Shown here: piece by piece, positions 1 to 9,696 of the stretch
Layout of the letters: every line of letters starts with the position of its first letter
Position numbering within the stretch: position 1 is the stretch's first letter
Source of the DNA: Pelobates cultripes
Lineage: Eukaryota > Chordata > Amphibia > Anura > Pelobatidae
Assembly (NCBI GenBank): GCA_933207985.1
Contig: OW240921.1
Span: 105,227,573 to 105,291,572, forward strand
Direction: 5' to 3'
DNA length: 64,000 nt
The notes under the pieces: model-generated
The model's database searches: none
What the model saw: the letters and a program-made list of their open reading frames with translations, nothing else
Told to the model about the DNA's origin: nothing
Translations under genes and position numbers: made by a program

Positions 1-233
1 AGTGGTTTCTTGAATTTCTTGCTTTTACTGACAAGTCTAATGCAATTTTATGTGGCCTTCAGCAGTGCAACTTTTAAATAATCCCATTTCTCTTGGACTC
101 CATTTAAATTGCTCCAATTTGATAATGACTCCTTTACACATATTCTAATTTTAGAAAAGTCTGTTTTTTTAAAGTCTAAAACTTTTGTTTTTGTGTGGTG
201 TGACTCAGTCACTGTTCTTATATTAAACCACAC
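1..233 (-). pseudogene. LINE ORF2 continuation, endonuclease-RT linker
   Basis: Reading on from the endonuclease in a shifted frame gives a linker (FNIRTVTESHH, then VLDFKKTDFSKIR) like the segment between endonuclease and RT in CR1-type ORF2 proteins. A TAA stop follows at about base 47, yet the same frame stays open to the window edge. This shows at least two lesions, one frameshift and one stop. The window edge cuts the element before the RT. Confidence 0.65.
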
Positions 234-931
234 TGACTATGATCACTGGATCCTAAACTTTCACCTACAGTAATATCTAATACCAAATCTCCATTTGTTA
301 ACACTAAATCTAGTATGGCCTCCTTACGAGTTGGCTCCTCAACGACTTGTTTTAGAGACAATCCCAGTAGGGAGTTTAGAATATGTGTGTTCCTGGCACA
401 AGTAGCTAATTTTGTTTTCCAATTCACATCAGGAAGATTAAAGTCACCCATGATGATAACTTCCCCCTTTATTGTCATTTTAGCTATTTCCTCAACTAGT
501 TGATTATCTAACTCTTGTATTTGTCCTGGGGGCCTATAAATCACACCTACACGAGCCACCATGTGACTACCAAATTCCAACGTAACCCAAACGGTCTCTA
601 TGTTCGCCTCACTAACTTTTACTAGGCTAGATTTTATTCTATCCTTCACATACAGGGCCACCCCTCCCCCTTTCTTGCCTTCCCTGTCTTTTCTATATAA
701 AAAGTACCCTGGTATTGCTATGTCCCAGTTATTTTTCTCATTATACCATGTCTCAGTAACAGCGACTAAATCTACATTATCAGTTGCCATTATTGCCACA
801 AGTTCATGGATCTTATTCCCTAAACTGCAAGCATTTGTAGACATGACTCTAAGCTTATCCTTTTTTAACACACTTGCTAATGGCACCTTCTGTCCTTGTT
901 TTGGGGGGCAATTTGATTGATGTTTTATCAC
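218..931 (-). pseudogene. LINE ORF2 N-terminus: endonuclease domain
   Basis: The 237-residue frame matches the exonuclease/endonuclease/phosphatase fold that nicks target DNA for LINE insertion. It shows the early asparagine motif (TNACSLGNKI), the catalytic-type ITETWY equivalent (AVTETWYNE), the GGGVALYV strand, YRPPG, the GDFNLPDVNW motif and the terminal SDHS motif. These are in the expected order and spacing for a CR1-like endonuclease. The frame ends right after the SDH motif because of a frameshift near base 233. The same protein continues in another frame at 233-48. It starts 17 bases after the ORF1 stop, so ORF2 may be translated by reinitiation. I infer that it is inactive because the downstream frame is broken. 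Confidence 0.85.
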
Positions 932-948
932 CCTTTTGCCCCCCCCTC

Positions 949-1588
949 CTAGTTTAAATACATCCTAGCAAAACCTCTGAACTGCTCACTGAGAACATTT
1001 GTTCCCTTTTGAGAAAGAGGCAAACCATCTCTTTTGTACAGTTTATTTACATTCCAAACAGAGCTACCATGAGAAATAAAGCCAAATCCTTGCTTCCGAC
1101 ACCAATCACCAAGCCATAAGTTAAAGTCCCAAATACGCATCCGCCTGTCGTTCTGAGTGGTATGCACAGGCAGAACTTCAGAGAATGACAGTGTGGAAGC
1201 AACCTGCCGTATATCATTGGCAAAAACACTAAAAACTTCCTTAACCTCTGAAACCTCATTGCAAGCCAAGTCATTTGTCCCTAGATGGACAAGTACATCC
1301 AATTCCCCTTCCTGCTTTGCTCGCTTAACAATATTACAAATACGTCTCCTGTCTCTGTGAGCGGTAGCTCTGGGAAGACATCTCACAAGACCCTCATTGT
1401 CCATCTCCACACCTCTTATGATGGAATCCCCCAACAACAACAACAACTGCTTTCTATTAGGCCTCACCACAGTCTCCAAGCCTTTCTCCACAACACCACT
1501 ACCCTCAGTGCCTGTCTCCATAACACCACTATCCTCAGTACCTGAGCCTGTCTCCATAACACCATTACACTCTGAAAGTGCAGAAAAT
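949..1588 (-). pseudogene. LINE ORF1 C-terminal part: SGNH-esterase domain
   Basis: The 202-residue frame (first ATG at 1557) carries an SGNH-hydrolase/esterase domain of the kind found in ORF1 proteins of CR1 and some L2 LINEs. Visible blocks are LLLLGDSIIRGV with the nucleophile serine, and VHLGTNDL (block III, Gly-Thr-Asn-Asp). Near the C-terminus KRDGLPLSQKG lies where the Asp-x-x-His block is expected. The catalytic histidine position reads proline, so the triad looks incomplete. The first ~35 residues are Gly/Glu/Thr-rich and low complexity. A TAA lies just upstream of this frame. A coiled-coil piece at 1663-1851 in another frame is probably the N-terminal part of the same ORF1. Confidence 0.75.
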
Positions 1589-1662
1589 TAATTATGTAGA
1601 GTAACAGACTGTGCAATATGCCTTCTATCCACAACTCTAAGTCTACCAGATCCTACAGTAAT

Positions 1663-1851
1663 TCATCTGGCATTCATAGGACGTCTCTGCGGCAGTGGCT
1701 TTGCAGCAGTTCCAGCCTGAGTTTGTTTACCAGATAATTTACGAATCTCAGACTTCAAAAATACAATCTCCTGCCGCAATATAGAGAACTGTCTACAGAT
1801 TAAACAGCATCCAATCTCCAAAAAGTGGAACGTGAAACAAATGCATAACAA
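1663..1851 (-). pseudogene. LINE ORF1 N-terminal Cys/coiled-coil piece
   Basis: A 62-residue frame contains a CCLIC cysteine cluster followed by a heptad-like stretch (FSILRQEIVFLKSEIRKL). That is the usual start of esterase-type ORF1 proteins, where a coiled coil supports multimerisation. It ends at a stop at 1663, and the esterase part resumes in another frame from 1588. The intervening ~75 bases contain stops, so ORF1 is broken here. The assignment rests on position and the coiled-coil pattern only. Confidence 0.45.
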
Positions 1852-1980
1852 CTATTACACTGAACAAAGTCTGCCATTTGAGGTGAATGAGGTGAATAAT
1901 TTAAATGAGGTGAATAATTTAAATCAAACAAATCTTAAATATTTAGTCCTCCTGAATACCTCAGATTACCTCCAGTTTAT

Positions 1981-2186
1981 CTCCAGAATATCTCCAACCA
2001 CACACTTAGAAGCAGCACTTAGAAGCAACAGGGAATCAAACCTTGTATAATCAGTAACCTTTTACTACAGATGAATCTTACCTGTAACAGTAGAAAAGAA
2101 AACTATTTGTAAACTCTTAGACTGTTGAAGCTTCTGTAAAACTCTCCAGAATATCTCCAACCACATACTTAGAAGCAGCACTTAGA
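1981..2186. repeat. 43-base direct repeat in LINE leader
   Basis: Positions 1981-2023 and 2144-2186 are the same 43 bases with one mismatch, spaced 163 bases apart. Both lie upstream of ORF1 of the minus-strand LINE. A shorter tandem duplication (units of 18 bases ending in ataatttaaat) sits at 1888-1924. Internally repeated 5' leaders are common in LINEs, where they can carry promoter activity. That role is inference here. Confidence 0.7.
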
Positions 2187-2220
2187 TGAAGCAACCAAGC
2201 TAATGAAAGTATTTAGAAAT

Positions 2221-2280
2221 TTGGGAAGCCTAGATGGTCTGAGTGGTTCTTATATGCCATTACCTTCTATGTTTCTAAAA
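2221..2280 (+). mobile_element. possible 3' end of a CR1/L2-type LINE
   Basis: The segment ending in tctatgtttct, preceded by ctgagtggttctta, resembles the conserved 3' tail of CR1/L2 LINEs, which often end in a short repeat such as TCTATGTTTC. It is on the plus strand, opposite to the ORFs at 1-1851, so it would be a separate truncated insertion. The match is from memory of the family tail and only about 60 bases long. Confidence 0.4.
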
Positions 2281-3309
2281 TGTAGCAAAATGTCTTACAT
2301 CTATTGAGTAGACCTGTTGCAACAGTTTTATGTTAATCTTTATGTGTATGTGACATTAGATTGGCAATCGTACTTTCAAGGATTTAAAAAACGTTCCTAA
2401 AACATTTCTATTCGATTTTTATTTTTATTTTTAATCTCTGAAGTGTACACAGTGATTATGATTCTGGGTTTGTAGAGGTTGCTGAGTGATGTATGAAGGA
2501 ATTGTCCAAGTGCAGAGACGTATATTGTAACTATAAAATAATAAAATTGTGTCTATAAATGTTTATTGTAACTTTAAGAAATTATCCTGAAAAAATATGG
2601 ACAAAAAATTAAAAAAACAAGGACACTAATGGCTTAATAGTATTATGTATAAAAAAATCCAAATTACCATTCTTCAATTTTACAATCGATGATTGACTAT
2701 AATTTTTTTTACGTTTCAGAGGTTTTTTTCTATGTTCACTGGTTTTCAGGAATAGAATGGTTTTTAGTAATAATGTATCAGTATTCTAAGAATTATGTGA
2801 TGGGTTTGAAAATTGGTGATGCATTTTAACAAATCTCATTATAAGTTGTGTTTATAATTCCATTTCTCTACTTTCTAGAAAGATTTGCCCTCACACAATA
2901 GTGTTATTTATAACCGCCTACAAGTAACATCTTTTGAGTTTGCTATTGTGCTTGGTGTGAAAGCCTTCTAGATAATTAAACCAACTGGATGCTCGTTATA
3001 TTGGATAAAACATGTACTACAGCTTATGTACTGTGTATTTTTTAATTGCGCTTACTGAAAAAATGCAGCATTTGTTAAAATTAAAATGTAATACAAATGA
3101 AATTGCGGAATTCTTTTAATGAGATATAATATGAAATCTTTAAGACACCTTTTGAAAATAAAATTAAAAGGAACTGTTAAAGAGAGCAACATCTGTATTA
3201 GGGTAACTTCTGTGAGAAAAAGGGAAAACGTCTTGCGCAGATTGTATAAATTCAGGTGGATATACAACACAAAAAATCTCAGACTGCTCACTTGATCTAG
3301 AGCAGTGTT
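2281..3309. other. AT-rich sequence, nothing recognised
   Basis: A-T rich intergenic sequence with homopolymer A and T runs. Open frames here are short and do not resemble known proteins. I see no RNA gene or repeat structure. Confidence 0.6.
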
Positions 3310-4360
3310 TCATGTCCTGTTCCATTCTGTTAAGATGTCTGGCCATGGCTTCTGGTATCTAGTACTCTTTTTACAATTCTTGTTTAATTTTTCTTGTTTT
3401 TTCTGGTTATCTTTTCTATGTCTGGTTTTCTTTATGCTGGGTTTTCTGGGTTCATTCCTTTATTTCGTTCCTGGAATTCCCAGTCTCCTGGATTCCTTTA
3501 AATGTTTGGATTTTGTTGCCACACCCATTCCTTTGCCATTAATCATTTTTGTTTCAGTCTGTTCCTGCAAGCAGTGGTCTCATTTCCTCTGCTCCTTTCT
3601 TTGCAGGTAAGTACTGTGTGTGTTTTATTGTTGTTTATTTAGTCATGCATATCTAGGCAGTTAGGACCCACCGTAATTGGAGTACTTTGGCGCAGTGGAG
3701 GGCTGAATACAACTTGGCCATTTATGTATGTCTAAATTTCCAATGTTTATTACATATATAGTACTTAGTTATGTCTCCTCTTGCTTTGCCTTGTAACTCT
3801 TGTCTTGTTTTATTTTGTCTTGTATTCCCAGTTCATGTACTGTCCTGTCCTGCCCTGTCCATGTCCTGTTCTTGTTTCGCTTATGTATTATGTACATGTT
3901 CTGGGTTCTGCTTTCTGTCCTGCTCCGGTTCTGGGTTCTTCTAGACTTGTCTTGTTTTCATGTTTTGCGCCTGTTCTAGTCTTACCTTGTTTCTAATACC
4001 TAATACATCTCAGCGTATCATCTAGCTCCTGGCTTCTGCTAAGCTGCATCAGGGCTCTGGTATGTGCCACACAAACCCTGGTGTTCAACACCAGGGGGTG
4101 TGTGGTTACCCTGCACCAGACCCTGATTGTCTATTTCCACGCTGAGATTCCCAGCATCCTCATCAGGCACACAGGGGTCCCGGTCTTTGGATGACCACCC
4201 GTGACACAGTGTTCCCCAACCTAGTCCTTATGGACCACCAATAGTCGAGGTTTTGTCAGTATCTTTATTGGAATAAAATAGGGAAATACATAAATCCTGG
4301 ACTGTTGATGGTCCACAAGGACTGAGTTGGGAAACACTGGTCTAGAGCCCTTGTAACCTG
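3310..4360 (+). mobile_element. gypsy-LTR-like interspersed repeat, copy A
   Basis: This T/C-rich stretch aligns by eye over most of its length with the reverse complement of 30500-31350. The two copies share the start (tgtcctgttcc / tgtcacatcctgttcc), a ctggcttctggtatc-like segment, the run of TCTTGTTTT-like words and a block ending ggttaccctgcaccagaccctg. Copy B begins with TGTCACA on its sense strand, which is how many gypsy-type LTRs begin, so I tentatively call both LTR-derived. No protein domain is visible. Copy A is interrupted by a small hAT-type element at 4207-4339. Confidence 0.55.
4207..4339. mobile_element. hAT-type MITE, 133 bp hairpin
   Basis: Both ends form an inverted repeat of about 44 bases: CAGTGTTCCCCAACCTAGTC at the left, and its near-complement ending GGGAAACACTG at the right. 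The termini CAGTG...CACTG fit hAT transposons. The expected 8-base target duplication (ccgtgaca versus gtctagag) is not preserved. It is nested in the LTR-like repeat and encodes nothing. Confidence 0.75.
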
Positions 4361-5195
4361 GTTCTATGTAAAGGAGTAGTTGTGCCAATAAAGAGGGTCA
4401 CAATCCCTTATTTTAATACTGGATCAGGTAGGGCGAAAAGGATCCACAGCACTATGTAATAAAAATGAATTTGTTTTATTTAAACAAAACTATAAATAAA
4501 ATCAACAAATAAAAAAAACCTTAAATTAATAAAAACAATAAAGTCTCAACGAAAAGTCCACTAAGGTGTCCCCGAAGACGAGTTTCACTGATCCTTGGCA
4601 TTTTAAATCTGTGTCATTATGTTTAAAGGGACATTTTAGATTGCAAATTACACTTTTTTTATTGTGTTGTATTAATATTGCATTAAGATATGCATAACCC
4701 GGGGGCGGAGCTTGACACACACACCACTGTTCTTCTTACGATTTTTAACTGGTGGTGTGCTGGTATTGGTGCTTGAGTGGTTGTCTATCAGCTATCCAGG
4801 TCTGGACTCGTCCACTAGGATTTTCAGGTTTGTAAATCTAACGAAATGAACCATATTTGTCTATTTGCATTCCAAGCAAATGGTTTGACAGTCATTTCTG
4901 CTTCTTTTTGTGCAGATTGCACATATTCTGGTATATGAAATCTAAACAGTTAAACACTACAAAAGTTAAAGTGTAGTTGGAAAGGCTCATTGTAAGATTT
5001 CAAAGCTCTCATTGCACAGCCTCACTTCTGCTCAGAGCAGGGATTCCAGTGATTAGGTTTGAGAAATTGTTAGCTCAGTTACAGCTTCGAGAAAATGTTA
5101 CAGTGCTTCCTGATCACATATACAAATGTGTTATTGGACAATGCAGGCAAGAAAAAAAAGGGTGAAAAAGGGTACAATAACCAGCAAGAAGGGAG
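4361..5195. other. no gene; short repeat remnants
   Basis: Mostly unannotated sequence. The words gggggcggagcttgacac at 4700-4717 resemble the start of the L1-type element at 55780, possibly a 5' relic. Positions 4990-5040 (gatttcaaagctctc, ttctgctcagagcag) recur in diverged form at 17277-17325, so both belong to an unclassified repeat. Confidence 0.45.
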
Positions 5196-5324
5196 TATTC
5201 CTGGCTAATCATGGCAGCATCACTTACGGGGTAGCTCCTCCCTTAGCAGTCTCAGGACAGGAATTAATTATATTAATTAATCAGACTGATAGGTATAAAA
5301 AGTCCCTCCTCCCCCTACACCTCA
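5196..5324 (+). repeat. DIRS left inverted terminal repeat
   Basis: Starts tattcctggctaatcatggc and runs to the ctacacctcag motif. It is the inverse of 10925-11055, with small differences at the outer end, where the right copy has an extra atttct in the ggcta/catgg segment. Bases 5196-5226 are repeated in exact reverse complement at 10790-10820. Confidence 0.9.
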
Positions 5325-5411
5325 GTCTTTTTTCCTGTCCTTAGCAAGTTCTACAGGACTTTTTTACATTTTATTTTATGGCCACCTTCCTGCGTTTGTC
5401 GTGGGTTCGTT

Positions 5412-5515
5412 CCAAATGAAGTTCAGCCTCTCTTCATTTGAAGGACCCAGTAAACAGCCTGCATGAGCAGGACTAACTGGGTCAGGTTCAGTGTAAGTAC
5501 TGAACTACAGCGTGG
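5412..5515. other. nested hairpins in DIRS leader
   Basis: Three consecutive inverted repeats occur within about 100 bases. They are caaatgaag/cttcatttg, cccagt/actggg flanking a cagcctgcatgagcagg segment, and ttcagt/actgaa around gtaagt. Any transcript starting upstream would be structured here. Function unknown. Confidence 0.5.
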
Positions 5516-5763
5516 GAAGTAAGTGTTTGAGGGAAACACTGTTGTGTTTATTTGTGGGGTTGGTTTAGCCTTAAAAATTCCCCTGGTTTTTAACCTGCCC
5601 CTACTAATTGCGGCCATATATCCCCCCCATGCTTGGATGGCAGCCTTTTGAATCCATACTTAGGGGCTTGTGTGGTTTGGTACCTTTCAGTGGCCGTCTG
5701 GGTGTTCCTGTCTCCAGAAAGGCTTCCTGCTCCCTGGGCCTCCTTGGGCGTCCGGGCGTTGGG

Positions 5764-5939
5764 GGCTGGAACGCATTCTGCGTTCCAGCCGACTGTATGA
5801 TGCTCGCGGCCGGTTTCGGCGAAACCAGAAGTGAATTGCATGCCGGCCACGAGCGTTTGGAACGCATGGCGTGCGTTCCAGCGCTCTGCGCATGCGCGGA
5901 CCGGGCAATCAGCTGTTTCAGTGCCCGGTCCTATTTAAA
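5764..5939 (+). promoter_or_regulatory. probable DIRS internal promoter (palindromes, NRF1 site, TATA-like box)
   Basis: This is the only strongly GC/CpG-rich patch nearby. It holds two copies of a palindrome built on TGGAACGCA/TGCGTTCCA (5764-5790 with 12-base arms; 5858-5880 with 9-base arms). It also holds TGCGCATGCGCG at 5887-5898, which fits the NRF1 consensus, and TATTTAAA at 5932-5939. Transcription would then start around 5960, just upstream of the two introns and gag. The spacing fits a Pol II promoter. Activity is inferred. Confidence 0.55.
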
Positions 5940-6090
5940 GCCTCAGATGCAGTTTTCTTGTGCTGTATCTGCAGTCCTAGATTGTGTTCCCCCAAGGAAT
6001 TGATTTCTTACCACAACCTTGGCCTCTTCCAGTTGTGTTCAGCTGCTTCTCCTGTTACCTGGCTGCTTGGTGGAATTTTTCTTCTTTAAG

Positions 6091-6196
6091 GTAGGATTTC
6101 TGTTCTTCTACTGATTGGAAGTTTGCTTTTTTATCAGCTTGCCTCTTATCCATTTATGAAATTAGGTCTTGAATTTCCTTTGGTTCTTTTTTACAG
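6091..6196 (+). other. DIRS intron 1 (5' UTR)
   Basis: Donor ttaag|gtagga at 6091 and acceptor cttttttacag at 6196 after a pyrimidine tract give a 106-base GT-AG intron. It ends one base before the gag ATG (6198). It contains no in-element coding. Supported by splice-site quality and position only. Confidence 0.5.
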
Positions 6197-6244
6197 TATG
6201 GATTCTCTCTCTGCCTCTGCAAGATCCCTCTCTAGAAAACATAG

Positions 6245-6533
6245 GTGAGCCATTTATTAAATTTATGGGGGGGTTGTTAAAAGAGTGCCATACTAAGCCT
6301 GTAATATATGTCATAATGTTTCTAATACCCCACCTCCTATAGTCTGTAAGCTATAGTCTGTAAGCTCGTTTGAGCAGGATCCTCTTCAACCTATTGTTCC
6401 TGTAAGTTTTCTTGTAATTGTCCTATTTATTGTTGCATCCCCCCTCTCAAAATATTGTAAAGCGCTACGGAATCTGTTGGCGCTATATAAATGATAATAA
6501 TAATAATAATAATAATATATGGCTTTATTCCAG
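6245..6533 (+). other. DIRS intron 2 with SINE-tail insertion
   Basis: Donor CATAG|GTGAGC at 6245 and acceptor TTTATTCCAG ending at 6533 define a 289-base intron. Removing it fuses two open exons in phase (AG+C gives serine). Much of the intron (about 6345-6520) is a copy of an interspersed repeat ending gcgctatataaatgataat and an (AAT)n tail. A diverged copy of that repeat is at 35325-35425. Confidence 0.6.
6345..6520 (+). repeat. SINE 3' region with (AAT)n tail
   Basis: The text from tgtaagctcgtttgagcagg through aaagcgctacggaatctgtt and ggcgctatataaatgat to (AAT)n matches in order the 3' half of the tRNA-like SINE at 35180-35425 (taggctcatttaaacatgg, aaagcactgttgaatatgtt, tactatataaataatgat). 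A short tandem duplication (tatagtctgtaagc) marks its left side. Confidence 0.65.
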
Positions 6534-6957
6534 CCCCAGCATTCATTTGGATTCTCCAGCAAGAAAATCACGGGAAAAGTCAAATAAATGCATTAATTGT
6601 TCATCGCCTGCTCCGAATGGAAGGAACCTTTGCAGGGATTGCTTGTTGGAAGTCGCAGACGCCCTCGGTAGGGGTTCTCCACAGGACAACCTTAAACTCT
6701 GGATTTTCCAGGCTATTGCTGAGGGCTTTAAGGCTACCATGGGATCTAGTGGTCAGAGTAAGAGACGCAGAGCGGAACCTCAGTCTTCCAGCTCTGATGA
6801 AGACCCTGATGTGTGGAAGGGCTCGGATGAAGGTGAGGAGGAAACTGAATATGCCTCCAGGTCTCTTGACTCCAGGTCTGTTGATAGACTTATTACCCTT
6901 CTCAGAGACACACTTAGTCTCACTGAAGAAAGGTCTGAATTAAAAGAGGCTGACAGG

Positions 6958-7813
6958 TTTTTTTGAGGACCTAAAACCTAACAGACCGACTTTCCCGGTG
7001 CATGCATCAATCAGGGATATGATCCTTCAGGAATGGAATAAGCCGGAAAAGAAGTCCACCTTAAAAAATAAGTTCACGAGGGTTTATCCGTACTCTACAG
7101 TGGACTGCTGCCTGTGGAACTCAGTTCCTAAAATTGACGCTGCAGTGATCCATATGGCTAAGAAAACGACACTGCCTATTGACTCCATGGCATATCTAAG
7201 AGAGCCTATGGAGAAGCGTATGGATGGAGACCTGATTAAAGCCTACTTGGCCCTAGGGTCCGCCCTTCATCCGTCAGTGGCACTGACTACTCTCTCCAGA
7301 GCCTTGAAAGTGTGGCTCGCTAATCTGAGGGAGTACATTGATCAGGGTGTCCATAGGGAGCATCTGTTGGAGAGCCTCAAGGACTTTAGTCTGGCCACGG
7401 AATTCTGTTCAGAAGCCTCCCTGGACATCACTCGCATGTTTGCAAAAAGCATGGCCCTATCTGTGGCTTCTAGAAGGGCTCTGTGGCTTCATTGGTGGGG
7501 TGCTGATTATGCTTCTAAGGCTTCCCTGTGTGCACTTCTGTTCCAAGGGGATCTCCTTTTTGGGAAAATTCTGGAAGAGGCTATTCAAAAAGCTGCTGAT
7601 GGGAAAAAGGCGTTTTTACCTCAAACCGGCAGGAAGAGTTTTCCCCCCTCGTGGAAGACCAAGCGCTTCAAGGATAGGTCCTTTCGGGACAGCAGGAGCT
7701 ATAAACCTGGAAGGGACTTTTCCAGGAATTCTTCATGGAAGTCCTTCTCGCATTCATCTTCCAATAAGCCTTCCAGAGGAAGGGGTGCTAGGATCCCAGG
7801 GAAGAACTTCTGA
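6958..7813 (+). pseudogene. gag: DIRS gag, C-terminal part
   Basis: After the T-run frameshift the protein resumes (EDLKPNRPTFPVHASIRDMI) and runs 271 residues from the ATG at 6998 to a TGA at 7813. The body is helical with a tryptophan-rich region (SRRALWLHWWGADYASK). The tail (about residues 215-271) is rich in Arg, Lys, Ser and Phe (RFKDRSFRDSRSYKPGRD), suited to nucleic-acid binding. This is the known organisation of DIRS ORF1. It overlaps the start of pol by roughly 60-70 bases in a different frame, the usual DIRS arrangement. A single base in the T run is the only obvious lesion. Confidence 0.8.
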
Positions 7814-9692
7814 AGGTCTCCAGGCCCGTTCGGGGACGGTGGGAGGAAGACTGAAGTTCTTCTACCCTGTATGGGCCAGCAATATTTCGGACCTATGGGT
7901 CACTTCCATGGTAAAGGAAGGTTACAAAATAGAATTCTCATCTTACCCGAAAACTGCATTCTTCCGAAAATCAAAGGTGTCAGTAGGCATCAAACGAAGG
8001 GCCATGAGGTCCTGCATTTCTGTACTCCTGGAACAAAAAGTGGTGGAAGAAGTTCCAAACCGGAAAGGTTCCGGGCATTTACTCCACAGTGTTCTTGGCC
8101 TCCAAACCACAGGGAAAGTGACGTCTCATTTTGAATTTGAAAGGCGTAAACTCCTTGCTCGACGTAAGGACATTCAAAATGGAATCCTTGAGGACCATCT
8201 TGAAGTGTGTCAAAAAGGGAGACTGGATGACCTCAATAGACTTAAGGGATGCTTACTATCATATCCCAATACATCAAGATCACATACAGTTTCTCAGGTT
8301 TTGGGCGCTAGGAAGGCACTTCCAGTTCTGGGGACTACCGTTTGGCCTCAGCCTGGCTCCAAGAACGTTCTCAAAAGTTCTGGTCACCTTAATAGCCTTT
8401 ATAAGGGAAAAGGGTATCGAGATCTTCCATTATTTGGACGACGAATTGTAGCTCAGCATACGTCAGTGGCAATGTCCATTCTTCAAGACCATGGTTGGCT
8501 TCTGAACGTAGAAAAGAGCTCCCTCGTTCCTGTGCAAACTATCATTTTCCTGGGTGCAGTGGTGAATACCGTGTCTGCACATGTGTTCCTGTCTCCAGAA
8601 AGGGTCACGAAGATCAGAGACAAAGTAAGGAAGCTGCAAGATCTCGAAACTGCACCTGCAAGAGAAGTCATGAGTCTCCTGGGTTCCTTGACATCAACAA
8701 TAGGGTTGGTGAAGTGGGCCCAGTGGAAGTTCCGTCCGGTCCAGAACTGCTTCTTTCTCCAGTTCAACAGAGTGGAAGCGGATTGGGAACAGATGATATC
8801 TCTTCCCCTCCCCGTAAGGAAAGGCTTAAACTGGTGGAAGAGCGAGAGGAATTTGACAACAGGCCTCCCGTTGGAAGATCCCCCTTGGAAGGTTATTACG
8901 ACAGATGCCAGTTCTTTTGGATGGGGTGCCCACTTCAGTTCTGTATGGACTCAAGGGAAGTGGACCCAAGAAGAAAGTCACCTACACTCAAACGTAAGGG
9001 AACTGAGAGCGGTTTACAAGGCCATTTTGAGATTCCTGCCAAGGGTAAGGAATTCTTGGGTTCTAATCAAGACAGACAACAGAACGGTTGCCTCATATGT
9101 GAACAACCAAGGTGGCACGAGGAGCAGGTTGCTCCTGGAAGAGCTGGCTCCCTTAATGGCTATAGCCATGACCTATCTTCAAGGCCTGAAGGCGATTTAT
9201 CTCCCAGGTTCGGAGAACGTGACGGCAGACTTCCTCAGCAGAAAGGAAATTCTTCTGGGAGAACGGCAACTTCACCCAGCGATCTTTGCAGAAATTGCAC
9301 ATCGGTGGGGCATGCCCCAGATCGACCTGATGGCATCATCTCAGAATCATCAGGTGAAGAATTACTTCTCTCTCCACCTGGATTGTCAGGCACTGGGCCA
9401 GGATGCTCTCTCTCTGCCTTGGTCGTTCGATCTGGTGTATGCTTTCCCTCCCCTACCCATGATACCCAGGTTCCTGCGGAAGGTTTGGTCGGAAGGCAAG
9501 AAAGTTATTGCCATAATTCCAATTTGGCCTCGGAGACCTTGGTTTCCCCTATTGGCCATGATGAGCCAGGAACAACCTTGGCCTCTTCCAGTGATGGAGG
9601 ATCTGCTCACGCAGGGCCCTGTATTCCATCCTCATCCGGAACACCTCAAGCTGGGGGTATGGGTCTTGAGAAAGAAAGACTCCAATTACTAG
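7746..9692 (+). pseudogene. pol: DIRS pol: reverse transcriptase, RNase H, methylase-like domain
   Basis: Order of domains: an N-terminal segment (7860-8070), reverse transcriptase (about 8070-8780), DIRS-type RNase H (8885-9245) and a methyltransferase-like domain (9270-9560). RT motif A (SIDLRDAYYHIPIH), the GLPFGLSLAPRTF block and YLDD (8431-8442) lie in one frame. The flanking parts lie in another, so there is a frameshift near 8074, an in-frame TGA at 8119 where Trp is expected, and a frameshift just after YLDD (about 8446). RNase H shows TTDASSFGWGA, SNVRELRAV, TDNRTVASYVNNQGG and LPGSENVTADFLSR. The tail shows DLMASSQNHQ and YAFPPLPMIPRFL, the motif DIRS elements share with N6-adenine methylases. 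From 8450 to 9692 the frame is intact. Confidence 0.88.
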
Positions 9693-9696
9693 GTCT

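Larger units (their letters stand above)
1..2200 (-). mobile_element. CR1/L2-type LINE, 5' portion, minus strand
   Basis: A non-LTR retrotransposon lies on the minus strand, with 5' leader (about 2200-1852), ORF1 (1851-949) and ORF2 (from 931 towards base 1). The order of an esterase-type ORF1 followed 17 bases later by an apurinic-type endonuclease ORF2 is typical of the CR1/L2 superfamily. The reverse transcriptase would lie beyond base 1 and is not visible. Frames are interrupted in ORF1 and ORF2, so this is a dead copy. The 5' boundary is uncertain. I place it near 2200 because a 43-base direct repeat in the leader ends there. CR1 versus L2 cannot be decided without the RT. Confidence 0.8.
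6198..6966 (+). pseudogene. gag: DIRS gag, N-terminal part (two exons)
   Basis: The ATG at 6198 opens MDSLSASARSLSRKH. This joins in frame across a 289-base intron (6245-6533) to the exon beginning in SPSIHLDSPARKSREK. The second exon contains a CxxC-x10-CxxC cysteine cluster (6591-6644, residues CINC to CRDC) that could bind zinc, then a helical segment and a Ser/Asp/Glu-rich stretch. This is the usual N-terminus of vertebrate DIRS ORF1, thought to be a structural nucleic-acid-binding protein. The frame breaks in a seven-T run (6958-6964), and gag continues in the +1 frame to 7813. Without the intron model the exon has no natural start, which is why I prefer 6198. Confidence 0.7.

Noticed and set aside
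5590..6003. Several open frames of 73-131 residues on both strands
   Set aside because: They sit in the GC-rich palindromic DIRS leader; absence of stops is explained by base composition.
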